Source: Streptomyces sp. 2114.4
GTDB lineage: Bacteria > Actinomycetota > Actinomycetes > Streptomycetales > Streptomycetaceae
Length of the DNA: 64,000 nt
Direction: 5' to 3'
Assembly: GCF_900187385.1 (NCBI RefSeq)
Contig: NZ_FYEY01000001.1
Location: forward strand, 4,960,001 to 5,024,000
Below, one piece after another: positions 26,219-34,879 of this stretch (positions are counted from its first letter, which is position 1; each line of letters opens with the position of its first letter). Made by a program: the position numbers and the translations under genes. The notes beneath the pieces are model-generated. The model made no database searches. It was not told the origin of the DNA and was given only the letters and a program-made list of their open reading frames with translations.

Positions 26219-28126
26219 TCATGGGGCGAGGGGCTGTCGTGTGGTCCGGACCGGGACGTGGGCCGGGGTGGCGGTAGGGGTGCGGGTGTCGGCGCCTGTG
26301 CCCGTGCCGCTGTCGTCCGTGCCCGTGCCGCTGACCGTGCCGTCGTGGCCGGTGGGTTCCGGGGCGAGTTCGGCGTGCATGGTGGCGCGGAGGCGCAGGG
26401 TGCCGACCAGGCGCTGGAAGGCCTCGGACCAGTAGCCGCCGGAGCCCGGTGAGGCGCCCTCCGGCTCGTCGGTGACGGCGGTGAGCAGCGCGAGACGGTC
26501 CGCCGCTGCCGGGTCCAGACAGCGCTCGGCCAGGCCCATCACCCCGCTGAAGCTCCATGGGTAGCTGCCCGCGTCCCGGGCGATGTCCAGGGCGTCGACG
26601 ACGGCCCCGCCGAGCGGTTCGGCCCAGGGGACCGCGCACACGCCGAGCATCCGGAAGGCCTCCGACAGCCCGTGGGCCGCGATGAACTCAGCGACCCACC
26701 GGGCGCGTTCGGCATCGGGCAGTACGGTCAGCAGCTTGGTCAGGTCCCGCGACGAACCGGCCGGTGCGACCTCGGACGCCTGGGACGGAGCGCCGGGCGC
26801 ACCCAGCAGCGCCCGCGCCCAGTCGGTGTTCCGCTGGCGCACCGCGGCGCGGCACCAGGCGTCGTGCAGCTCCGTCCGCCAGTCGTCGGCCACCGGCAGC
26901 GCGATGATCGCCGCCGCGTCGCGGCCCCCGAAGCGGGCGTGCCATCCGTCCAGCGGGGCAGCCTCCACCAACTGGCCCAGCCACCAGGACCGTTCGCCCC
27001 GTCCGGAGGGCGGCTTGGGCGCCACGCCGTCCCGCTGCATCGCCGTATCGCACTCGTGCGGCGCCTCGACGGCGATCGCCGGTGCGCCGGCCGTACGGTC
27101 CAGGCCGACACAGGTGTGCGCGCGCTGCGCCATCCGGGCCGCGAGGGCGGATCCGGGCAGCGTGGAGAGCAGTTCGGCGGCCGTGGCGCGGACGTTCCGG
27201 CTGCGGTCGGACAGCGCCTGTTCCAGGAAGGGCTCATCGGCCGTCGAGAGTCCGTCACGCAGCGAGTCGAGGAACATCAGACGGTCCTCGGCCCGCTCCG
27301 TGGGCCAGGTCGTGGACAGCAGCGCCAGGCCGGCCCCCGGGTCCTGGCGGCGCAGCGCGGTCAGCAAGGCGACCCGCTCCGCGAACAGGCCCTCCTCCCA
27401 GCGGCGCCGTACGCCGTCGGGGTCGTCGGGGCTGTCGGTGCTGTCGGTGTCGTTGACGCCGCCGTGGTCGGAGAGCCCGGCCGGGCCGCCGATCCCCCGA
27501 AGCGCGAACTTCCACTCCGGGTTGAGCCGTGACAGCCACAGGGCGCGCGGCCCCGCCAGCGCCAGCGCGGCGGGCCGCAGGTCCGTACGGGCACGGGCCG
27601 TGTCGAGCAGTGCGGGCAGCAGCGCCTCCGGGGCGCGGTAGCCGAACTCCTCGGCGGCGGCCAGCCACTGGGGGAGCAGTTCGGTGAGGTCGGGGGCCGT
27701 GCCCCGGCGGCTGCCGCCGCTGCCGCCGCGGTCGGCGAGCAGCAGGGCCAGGCGGCGGCGCGCGGCGGGCGGCAGCGGGGGCCGCGGGTCGGCCGGGGCC
27801 GGGGCGGGCCGTTCGCCGGCCGGTGCCGGGCGTAGTGCGGCGCGGCGGCGCACCGTGCTCACCGCCGCCGCGTCCAGCAGTGCGGCCGCGGCGCCCTGCC
27901 CGGAACGCACCGCCACCGGCGGCGTCCGCCGCTCGGTCCCGAGGAGCGCGGCGCTCACGAGATCGGCCCAGGGGGCCGGGTCGGTCGGGGTGGGGGCGGG
28001 GGCAGGGGAAGGAGACGTGGCGGGTGCGGATGCTGGTGCGGATGTGGCTTCGGGGGCGGCGGAGGGAGTGGGTGCAGCGGGTGAAGTGGGTGAAGTGGGT
28101 GAAGTGGGCCTGGTGGTGGTCGTCAT
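26219..28126 (-). CDS. DUF5691 protein of the MoxR-DUF5682-VWA cassette
   Basis: A 635-residue protein that I place in DUF5691 by its genomic company and sequence style; no enzymatic motif is visible. After a Thr/Ser/Pro/Ala-rich start (encoded in part by a 9-bp repeat ggtgaagtg) comes WADLVSAALLGTERRTPP. A long Leu/Ala/Arg-rich helical protein follows, with repeat-like segments such as FLDSLRDGLSTADEPFLEQALSD and RNVRATAAELLSTLPGS that resemble HEAT/ARM-type repeats. The C-terminal 50 residues are Thr/Pro/Gly-rich. ATG 28126 has GGAGGAAGG just upstream. It is second in the leftward operon, 91 bp after the SWIM-domain gene. Confidence 0.75.
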   Translation of the reverse strand: MTTTTRPTSPTSPTSPAAPTPSAAPEATSAPASAPATSPSPAPAPTPTDPAPWADLVSAALLGTERRTPPVAVRSGQGAAAALLDAAAVSTVRRRAALRPAPAGERPAPAPADPRPPLPPAARRRLALLLADRGGSGGSRRGTAPDLTELLPQWLAAAEEFGYRAPEALLPALLDTARARTDLRPAALALAGPRALWLSRLNPEWKFALRGIGGPAGLSDHGGVNDTDSTDSPDDPDGVRRRWEEGLFAERVALLTALRRQDPGAGLALLSTTWPTERAEDRLMFLDSLRDGLSTADEPFLEQALSDRSRNVRATAAELLSTLPGSALAARMAQRAHTCVGLDRTAGAPAIAVEAPHECDTAMQRDGVAPKPPSGRGERSWWLGQLVEAAPLDGWHARFGGRDAAAIIALPVADDWRTELHDAWCRAAVRQRNTDWARALLGAPGAPSQASEVAPAGSSRDLTKLLTVLPDAERARWVAEFIAAHGLSEAFRMLGVCAVPWAEPLGGAVVDALDIARDAGSYPWSFSGVMGLAERCLDPAAADRLALLTAVTDEPEGASPGSGGYWSEAFQRLVGTLRLRATMHAELAPEPTGHDGTVSGTGTDDSGTGTGADTRTPTATPAHVPVRTTRQPLAP

Positions 28127-28217
28127 GCCCTTCCTCCGGGATCGGTGGTGGACGGTGTGTGCGGCCGGTGGGTGACGGGGGTGAGGGGCCTGGTCGGCGG
28201 GGCGAGGGGGGCCGGGG

Positions 28218-29612
28218 TCACAGAGACACCGGGGCCGGGTCCCAGGCGGTCAGCGGCAGGAAGCCGCGGTGGCCGCATTCGCCGAAGACCGTGATCGGCG
28301 CGCCGCCCGATATGGCGGCCAGCTGCCACAGGCCCGTCCGTCCCGGACCGCGCGGGTCCAGCGGCAGCGCCGACTCCCCGTCCGCGTCGGCCAGTTGCCA
28401 GCTTGTGCCGTCGCGGCTGGGGATCGGTGTGACCTCGGAGAGCACCACCGGCCAGGAGTCCAGCCACGGGTCGTCGCGCAGAGCGTCGCCGTACGCGGCC
28501 AGGGCGGCGTCGATACCGCAGCCGGACGGCACGGGGCCCGGGACCGCCGGGGCGTGCCGCTCGCCCAGGGCGGCGCGGAGGGGGCGGGCGCCGGGGTAGT
28601 AGGCGAGGTCCGCATCGAGCACCAGACCGGGGGGCAGGGCCGGACCAGGCCGGCGCTGGGCGCCGCCGCCGAAGGAGAGATGCAGCGCCATCCGGCCGGT
28701 CCGCTCGCCGCGGAGGAAGATGCGGCGAGTGGTCAACGCGCCGTCATCGGTGTCCTGTTGGGCGAGCACCAGCCAGCGGTCCCGGACCGTCGCCGCCTCG
28801 GAGCCGGTCAGCAGATCCGCCGCCTCCGTGGTCAGCCCCACGCGGGAGCGGACCGTTGCCGCGAGGGGGGCCGGCAGCCGCTCGATTCCAAGGAACCCCT
28901 GGTCGAGGAGGTGCAGCAGGGCGCACTCCTCCAGCAGCCGGGCCGGCCAGTCCGGTCCGGACGCCACGACCGCATCCAGCTCGCGCACCCGCGAGGCGAG
29001 TCCGGGCGCTTGGGCGTCGACCATCCGGGCGGCCGTCTCGCCCCAGGAGCCCCCTCCGCCGCCGCCCGGCCGGGAGGTCCCCCCGTCGGCGCGGCCGGCC
29101 GAGGCCAGCCCCGACTGCAGCAGATCCTCCAGGCGCTGCTCCAGCTCCGTCGCACCGGCGCCGATCCGCTGCATCCGGCTCTCCGCCCGCCGCTTGGCGG
29201 CCTCCGGGTCGGCAGGCGCCCGCGAGGGAGCTCCGCCGCCCGGGGCCGACCGGGCGGACCGCTCGGCGCGCTCCCGGCGGCCGGCCAGCCACTCGCCCGC
29301 CCACGGCGCCGGTTCCCCGGCCGCCACCTCCCGTTCGCCGCCCGCCCAGAGCAGCAGCAGCCCCAGCGCGTGCTTGCACGGAAATTTGCGGCTCGGGCAA
29401 CTGCAGGTGAAAGCAGGACCGTTGAGGTCCACCGCCGTGCGGTACGGCTTCTTGCCGCTGCCCTTGCACTGCCCCCACACCGCGCTCGCGTCCGCGCCCG
29501 TTTCCGACCACGGCCCCGGCGCCGCGAGCTTGCCGCCCGCCCTGCGCGAGGCCTCGTCAGGCGCCAGCGCGAGCACCTGATCCGTCGTCCAGCGTTCCCC
29601 CTGCGGATTCAT
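28218..29612 (-). CDS. SWIM zinc-finger protein of the MoxR-DUF5682-VWA cassette
   Basis: A 464-residue protein with a SWIM zinc finger near its N-terminus: Cys70-x-Cys72-x6-Cys79-x-His81 in TCSCPSRKFPCKH. SWIM fingers bind DNA or proteins. The remainder is a helical segment (about 105-230) and a beta-rich C-terminal region without a recognised domain, as usual for the actinobacterial SWIM proteins paired with DUF5691. The ATG at 29612 has no ribosome binding site. The promoter at 29620-29643 would start transcription at about 29613, so I expect a leaderless mRNA. It is first in the leftward operon and divergent from the MoxR gene. Confidence 0.85.
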   Translation of the reverse strand: MNPQGERWTTDQVLALAPDEASRRAGGKLAAPGPWSETGADASAVWGQCKGSGKKPYRTAVDLNGPAFTCSCPSRKFPCKHALGLLLLWAGGEREVAAGEPAPWAGEWLAGRRERAERSARSAPGGGAPSRAPADPEAAKRRAESRMQRIGAGATELEQRLEDLLQSGLASAGRADGGTSRPGGGGGGSWGETAARMVDAQAPGLASRVRELDAVVASGPDWPARLLEECALLHLLDQGFLGIERLPAPLAATVRSRVGLTTEAADLLTGSEAATVRDRWLVLAQQDTDDGALTTRRIFLRGERTGRMALHLSFGGGAQRRPGPALPPGLVLDADLAYYPGARPLRAALGERHAPAVPGPVPSGCGIDAALAAYGDALRDDPWLDSWPVVLSEVTPIPSRDGTSWQLADADGESALPLDPRGPGRTGLWQLAAISGGAPITVFGECGHRGFLPLTAWDPAPVSL

Positions 29613-29619
29613 GTCATCG

Positions 29620-29643
29620 ACGCTACGACGCCCCACTGACAAT
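29620..29643 (-). promoter_or_regulatory. PafBC-type DNA-damage promoter, leftward (SWIM-DUF5691)
   Basis: On the minus strand TTGTCAGTG, 8-bp spacer GGGCGTCG, then TAGCGT: an exact match to the RecA-NDp/PafBC consensus TTGTCRGTG-N8-TAnnnT known from mycobacteria. The -10 ends at 29620 and the SWIM start codon begins at 29612, so the transcript would be leaderless. Confidence 0.7.
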
Positions 29644-29701
29644 CGCCGCGGAACGCGATGAACTCGCAGCTCAGGGTGGGTTTTCGGGGGATTGTCAGTG
29701 G
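29633..29701. repeat. Perfect 12-bp inverted repeat between divergent operons
   Basis: CCACTGACAATC at 29633-29644 and its exact complement GATTGTCAGTGG at 29690-29701, separated by 45 bp. Each arm is the -35-like block of one of the two divergent promoters, so the symmetry comes from having the same regulatory element facing both ways. Confidence 0.9.
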
Positions 29702-29714
29702 CGTGGTGCAGGCT
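29692..29714 (+). promoter_or_regulatory. PafBC-type DNA-damage promoter, rightward (MoxR operon)
   Basis: TTGTCAGTG at 29692-29700, an 8-bp spacer, and CAGGCT at 29709-29714 in place of TAnnnT (one mismatch). Predicted start near 29721, giving a leader of about 60 nt that ends in a normal ribosome binding site. Confidence 0.6.
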
Positions 29715-29779
29715 TGATTCCGCAAGCGGCCGCAGGGATTTCGCCGTCCCGGCCGCACACGTTGCGACGAGGGGGAACC

Positions 29780-30934
29780 ATGTCCGAGAACAGCTTCAAG
29801 ACGACGGACGACGCGACCGAACCGAAGGGTGGGACGGCGGCGCAGGGCGCGGGCGGCGAAGCGCTGCGACCGCACGCCGAGGACAGTTTCGCGGCGGAGC
29901 TGACGGCCCTCGCGGCGGCCGACGACCGGCCGCGCCCGGAGCGCTGGCGGCTCTCGCCGTGGGCGGTCGCGACCTATCTCCTCGGCGGCACGCTCGCGGA
30001 CGGCACGGTCATCACCCCCAAATATGTCGGCCCGCGCCGGATCGTCGAGGTCGCCGTGACGACGCTGGCGACGGATCGCGCACTGCTCCTGCTGGGCGTG
30101 CCGGGCACCGCGAAGACGTGGGTGTCCGAGCATCTGGCGGCGGCCGTCAGCGGCGACTCCACCCTGCTGGTCCAGGGCACGGCCGGCACCCCCGAAGAGG
30201 CGATCCGCTACGGCTGGAACTACGCCCAGCTGCTCGCCAACGGCCCCAGCCGCGAGGCGCTGGTGCCCAGCCCGGTGATGCGCGCGATGGCACAGGGCAT
30301 GACCGCACGGGTCGAGGAACTGACCCGTATCCCCGCCGATGTCCAGGACACGCTCATCACCGTCCTGTCGGAGAAGACCCTGCCCATCCCGGAGCTGGGC
30401 CAGGAGGTGCAGGCCGTCCGCGGCTTCAACCTGATCGCCACCGCCAACGACCGCGACCGCGGGGTCAACGAACTCTCCAGCGCGCTGCGCCGCCGCTTCA
30501 ACACCGTCGTCCTGCCGCTGCCCGCCACCCCGGACGAAGAGGTGGACATCGTCTCGCGCCGGGTCGAGCAGATCGGGCGCTCGCTGGATCTCCCGGCCGG
30601 GCCCGAGGGGCTGGACGAGATCCGCCGAGTCGTCACGGTCTTCCGCGAGCTGCGGGCCGGCCTCACCTCCGACGGCCGCACCAAGCTCAAGTCGCCGTCC
30701 GGCACCCTCTCCACGGCCGAGGCCATCTCGGTGGTGACGAACGGGCTGGCCCTGGCCACCCACTTCGGGGACGGTGTGCTGCGCGCCGGGGACGTGGCCG
30801 CGGGCATCCTGGGGGCCGTGGTCCGCGATCCGGCGGCGGACCGGGTCGTATGGCAGGAGTACCTGGAGACCGTGGTGCGCGAGCGCGACGGCTGGAAGGA
30901 CTTCTACCGCGCCTGCCGTGAGGTGAGCGCATGA
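29780..30934 (+). CDS. MoxR-type AAA+ ATPase
   Basis: A 384-residue AAA+ ATPase of the MoxR class, chaperone-like enzymes that work with VWA-domain partners. It has a polar N-terminal 50 residues, the Walker A motif GVPGTAKT (about 106-113), a central insert region (TPEEAIRYGWNYAQLLANGPS), sensor 1 in NLIATANDRDRG, and the Arg finger region SSALRRRFNTVVLPLP. It ends with the C-terminal lid domain. Walker B is not the textbook hhhhDE and is less obvious. ATG 29780 follows GAGGGGGAA. It overlaps the next gene by 4 bp (ATGA), indicating translational coupling and fixed stoichiometry with DUF5682. Confidence 0.92.
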   Translation: MSENSFKTTDDATEPKGGTAAQGAGGEALRPHAEDSFAAELTALAAADDRPRPERWRLSPWAVATYLLGGTLADGTVITPKYVGPRRIVEVAVTTLATDRALLLLGVPGTAKTWVSEHLAAAVSGDSTLLVQGTAGTPEEAIRYGWNYAQLLANGPSREALVPSPVMRAMAQGMTARVEELTRIPADVQDTLITVLSEKTLPIPELGQEVQAVRGFNLIATANDRDRGVNELSSALRRRFNTVVLPLPATPDEEVDIVSRRVEQIGRSLDLPAGPEGLDEIRRVVTVFRELRAGLTSDGRTKLKSPSGTLSTAEAISVVTNGLALATHFGDGVLRAGDVAAGILGAVVRDPAADRVVWQEYLETVVRERDGWKDFYRACREVSA

Positions 30935-33489
30935 CCGGGCCGGTGCTGCTCGGGGTGCGGCATCACGGCCCCGGCTCGGCGCGGGCGGTGCGCGCCGCCC
31001 TCGACCAGTGCACGCCGGACGCGGTCCTCATCGAGGGACCACCGGAGGCGGACGCGCTGGTGCCGCTGGCCGCCCAGGAGGGGATGCGTCCGCCCGTCGC
31101 GTTGCTCGCCCATGCACAGGACGATCCCGGCCGCGCGGCGTTCTGGCCGCTGGCCGAGTTCTCCCCGGAGTGGGTGGCGATGCGCTGGGCACTGGAGCGA
31201 GGCGTCCCCGTCCGCTTCATCGACCTGCCCGCGGCGCACTCCCTGGCGATGGGGGACGGCGAGGGGCCGGGGGCCGGTGAGGAGTCGGTGACCGATGGAG
31301 GGCCGGTGACCGATGGAGGGCCGGCCGACGAGCTTTCGGCCGCCGGACAGGAACGGGAAGAGGTATCCGACGAGGCACCCGACGAGGCCGCGGTGCGGGT
31401 CGATCCGATCCGGGTGCTGGCCGAGGCGGCCGGGTACGACGACCCCGAGCGCTGGTGGGAGGACGTGGTCGAACACCGCGGAGGTGCGGGAGGAGCGGGG
31501 ACCGCAGGGGACGCCGGTGCGGACGCGCTGGCGCCGTTCGCGGCGCTGGCCGAGGCGATGGGGGCGCTGCGCGAGGCGTACGGGGACGGCGGCCATGACC
31601 GTGATCCGCTGCGCGAGGCCCATATGCGGCTGCGACTGCGCGCCGCGCGAAAGGAGTTCGGGGAGGGTGTCGCCGTGGTGTGCGGTGCCTGGCATGTACC
31701 GGCCCTGGCGCGGCGTACCACCATGGCCGCTGACCGGCAGCTGCTCAAGGGCCTGCCGAAGGTGAAGGCGGCGGTGACCTGGGTGCCCTGGACGCACCGA
31801 CGGCTCTCCCGGCACAGCGGCTACGGCGCCGGTATCGCCTCACCGGGCTGGTACGGCCATCTCTTCGGGGCCCCCGACCGCCCCGTGGAACGCTGGCTCA
31901 CCAAGGTCGCGGGGCTGCTCAGGGAAGAGGACTACGCGGTCTCGTCGGCGCACATCATCGAAGCGGTGCGGCTCGCCGAGGGGCTGGCCACGGTGCGCGG
32001 CCGCCCGCTGGCCGGCCTGACGGAACTGAACGACGCGGTCCGGGCCGTGATGGGGGACGGCTCCGATGCGCCGTCCTCGCTGATCCACGACCGGCTGGTG
32101 GTGGGGGAGGTGCTGGGCGAGGTTCCGGAGGACGCCCCCGCCGTGCCGCTGCAACGGGACCTCACCCGCAGCCAGCGGACGCTGCGGCTCAAACCGGAGG
32201 CTCCGGAACGGGAACTGGAGCTGGACCTGCGCAAGGAGACCGACGCCGGCCGCAGCCGCCTGCTGCACCGGCTCCGGCTGCTCGGCATCCCGTGGGGCGA
32301 GCCCGGCCGCTCCCGCGGCAGCACCGGCACGTTCCGGGAGACCTGGCGGCTGCGCTGGGAGCCCGAACTGTCGGTGCGGGTCGCGGAGGCCGGTATCTGG
32401 GGCACGACGGTCCTCTCGGCCGCCACGGCCAAGGCCGCGTCCGAGGCGTCGGAGGCGGCCACGCTCGCCGAGGTCACCGCGCTCGCCGAGCGCTGCCTGC
32501 TGGCCCAACTCCCCGACGCTCTCCCGGTGGTGATGCGGGCGCTGTCGGACCGTGCGGCGCTGGACGCGGACGTGGGCCATCTCGCCCAGGCGCTGCCCGC
32601 CCTCGTACGGTCCGTGCGCTACGGCGATGTGCGCGGCACGGACGCCGCGGCGCTGCGCGAGGTGGCGACGGGCCTGGCCGAGCGGGTCTTCGTCGGGCTG
32701 CCACCCGCCTGCCTGGGCCTGGATGCCGACGGCGCCACCGAAATGCGCGGCCATCTCGACGCCACGCACCAGGCCGTCGCCCTCCTCGGCCAGCCGCAGA
32801 CCGGGCAGCAGACCGGACCGGCGACCGGCCCACAGCCCGGAGCGCAAGATGGACCGCCGCCCGTATCGCCGCCCGGACCGCAGCATCTGCGGGCGCGGTG
32901 GGCCGGGGTGCTGCGGGCGGTGAGTGAACGGGACGCCGTGCCGGGTCTGATCCGCGGGCGGGCGGCCAGACTGCTGCTCGAAGAAGGGGAGCTGGGCGAC
33001 GGGGGAGCGGAGCGGCTGATGGGGCTCGCCCTCTCGCCGGGCACCCCGCCCGCCGATGCCGCCGGCTGGATCGAGGGGTTCGCCGGCGGCGGGGACGGCG
33101 GCATGCTGCTGGTCCATGACGAACGGCTGCTCGCGCTGGTCGACGGCTGGCTGACCGGTGTGCCGGACGCCTCGTTCACGGACGTCCTGCCGCTGCTGCG
33201 CCGGACCTTCGCGGAGTACGAGGCCGGTGTGCGGCGCACCCTCGGCGAACTGGTCCGCCTCGGCCCCACGACCCCGTCCCGCCACCCGGCAGGCGCGGCA
33301 CCGGACGCCGCCGCGCCCGGCTTCGGCCCCGGCCTGGACCGCGACCGCGCCGCGGCCGTCCTCCCCACCCTGCGCCTGCTGTTGGGCATCGCGGCGCCCG
33401 GCTTCGGCGACGAGCCCGGCGAGCGGCCGGACGACACCCCACCGGACACCACCCGACCGGCCGACGACCTCACGGGGGCACGGACATGA
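30931..33489 (+). CDS. DUF5682 protein, partner of MoxR and VWA
   Basis: A large 852-residue protein that I recognise as DUF5682 from its start and neighbours. The N-terminal part has LLGVRHHGPGSARAVRAAL, then VLIEGPPEADALV, FIDLPAAHSLAM and, near residue 250, VVCGAWHVPAL. This spacing of His/Glu motifs resembles the EreA/ChaN/TraB type of fold, so a hydrolase or metal/heme-binding role is possible, but that is inference. Residues about 110-150 and 625-660 are disordered and repetitive. The C-terminal half is helical, Leu/Arg-rich and without known motifs. It is coupled by ATGA overlaps to both MoxR (upstream) and the VWA gene (downstream). Cytoplasmic; no signal peptide. Confidence 0.85.
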   Translation: MTGPVLLGVRHHGPGSARAVRAALDQCTPDAVLIEGPPEADALVPLAAQEGMRPPVALLAHAQDDPGRAAFWPLAEFSPEWVAMRWALERGVPVRFIDLPAAHSLAMGDGEGPGAGEESVTDGGPVTDGGPADELSAAGQEREEVSDEAPDEAAVRVDPIRVLAEAAGYDDPERWWEDVVEHRGGAGGAGTAGDAGADALAPFAALAEAMGALREAYGDGGHDRDPLREAHMRLRLRAARKEFGEGVAVVCGAWHVPALARRTTMAADRQLLKGLPKVKAAVTWVPWTHRRLSRHSGYGAGIASPGWYGHLFGAPDRPVERWLTKVAGLLREEDYAVSSAHIIEAVRLAEGLATVRGRPLAGLTELNDAVRAVMGDGSDAPSSLIHDRLVVGEVLGEVPEDAPAVPLQRDLTRSQRTLRLKPEAPERELELDLRKETDAGRSRLLHRLRLLGIPWGEPGRSRGSTGTFRETWRLRWEPELSVRVAEAGIWGTTVLSAATAKAASEASEAATLAEVTALAERCLLAQLPDALPVVMRALSDRAALDADVGHLAQALPALVRSVRYGDVRGTDAAALREVATGLAERVFVGLPPACLGLDADGATEMRGHLDATHQAVALLGQPQTGQQTGPATGPQPGAQDGPPPVSPPGPQHLRARWAGVLRAVSERDAVPGLIRGRAARLLLEEGELGDGGAERLMGLALSPGTPPADAAGWIEGFAGGGDGGMLLVHDERLLALVDGWLTGVPDASFTDVLPLLRRTFAEYEAGVRRTLGELVRLGPTTPSRHPAGAAPDAAAPGFGPGLDRDRAAAVLPTLRLLLGIAAPGFGDEPGERPDDTPPDTTRPADDLTGART

Positions 33490-34745
33490 CCCACACGACC
33501 ATGACCCACACGACACCGGACCCATCGACGACGGATACGGCCACCGACTCGGCGCCGGCGACGAACACCGTTGCCGCCCCCACCCCTGAAGCCGAACGGC
33601 TGCGCCGCTGGCGGCTGTTGCTCGGTGGCGGCGGTGCGGACGGTACGGGGTGTGAACTCCGTGGGCGGGACGCGGCGATGGACGGGGCGCTGGCCTCGCT
33701 CTACGGCCGGGACAAGGGCAGCGGCAGCACGGCGCCCGGCGGTCGGCGCTCGGCGGGGCTCGGGGCTTCGGCACCCGGGGTGGCGCGCTGGCTCGGCGAC
33801 ATCCGTACGTACTTCCCGTCCTCCGTGGTGCAGGTGATGCAGCGGGACGCCATCGACCGGCTGGGGCTGTCCGCGCTGCTGCTGGAGCCGGAGATGCTGG
33901 AGGCCGTCGAGGCGGATGTGCATCTGGTGGGCACCCTGCTCTCGCTCAACAAGGTCATGCCGGAGACCACCAAGGAGACCGCCCGCGCCGTCGTCCGCAA
34001 GGTCGTCGAGCGGTTGGAGAAGAAGCTGGCGCAGCGCACCCGCGCCACCCTCACCGGCGCCCTGGACCGCTCCGCCCGGATCAGCCGGCCGCGCCACCGC
34101 GACATCGACTGGGACCGCACGATCCGGGTGAACCTCAAGAACTACCTCCCGGAGTACCGCACGGTCGTCCCCGAGCGGCTGATCGGCTACGGCCGCGCGG
34201 CGCAGTCGGTGAAGAAGGACGTGGTGCTCTGCATCGACCAGTCCGGTTCGATGGCCGCCTCGGTCGTCTATGCCTCGGTGTTCGGCGCGGTGCTCGCCTC
34301 CATGCGGGCCCTCGACACCCGGCTCGTCGTCTTCGACACCTCGGTCGTCGATCTGACGGACCAACTGGACGACCCCGTGGACGTCCTCTTCGGCACCCAG
34401 CTCGGCGGCGGCACGGACATCAACCGTGCCCTCGCCTACTGCCAGTCCCGCATCACCCGCCCCACCGAAACCGTCGTCGTCCTCATCAGCGACCTCTACG
34501 AGGGCGGCATCCGGGACGAGATGCTCAAGCGGGTCGCCGCGATGAAGGCGTCCGGGGTGCAGTTCGTGACCTTGCTCGCGCTCTCCGACGAAGGGGCACC
34601 CGCCTACGACCGTGACCACGCCGCCGCCCTCGCGGCCCTGGGCGCACCGGCGTTCGCCTGCACCCCGGATCTGTTTCCGGACGTGATGGCGGCCGCGCTC
34701 GAAAAAAGGCCGCTGCCCATACCGGACATGGCGGAGCAACGGTGA
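33486..34745 (+). CDS. VWA-domain protein (CoxE-like), partner of MoxR
   Basis: A 419-residue protein. A helical N-terminal 220 residues contains WLGDIRTYFPSSVVQVMQRDAI. A von Willebrand A domain follows with an intact metal-ion-dependent adhesion site: DQSGSM (about 251-256), the Thr in GGGTDINRAL and the Asp in LISDLYEGG. MoxR/VWA pairs usually form an ATPase-chaperone complex in which the VWA protein links the ATPase to a client. The start overlaps the DUF5682 stop by 4 bp. It is the last gene of the rightward operon; no clear terminator follows in the 134-bp gap before the next gene. Confidence 0.92.
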   Translation: MTHTTMTHTTPDPSTTDTATDSAPATNTVAAPTPEAERLRRWRLLLGGGGADGTGCELRGRDAAMDGALASLYGRDKGSGSTAPGGRRSAGLGASAPGVARWLGDIRTYFPSSVVQVMQRDAIDRLGLSALLLEPEMLEAVEADVHLVGTLLSLNKVMPETTKETARAVVRKVVERLEKKLAQRTRATLTGALDRSARISRPRHRDIDWDRTIRVNLKNYLPEYRTVVPERLIGYGRAAQSVKKDVVLCIDQSGSMAASVVYASVFGAVLASMRALDTRLVVFDTSVVDLTDQLDDPVDVLFGTQLGGGTDINRALAYCQSRITRPTETVVVLISDLYEGGIRDEMLKRVAAMKASGVQFVTLLALSDEGAPAYDRDHAAALAALGAPAFACTPDLFPDVMAAALEKRPLPIPDMAEQR

Positions 34746-34879
34746 CAGGACCCCCGGGGGGAGTTGCGCGGCACCTGCCACCTCATGCAAGGATCAGGCC
34801 ATCGCTCGATCGCCCGCGACGCGCGTGACCCCGAGGCCGTCTGCCTTGGGCGTCCCCGTCCGTAGGGGAAGGTCCCTCC

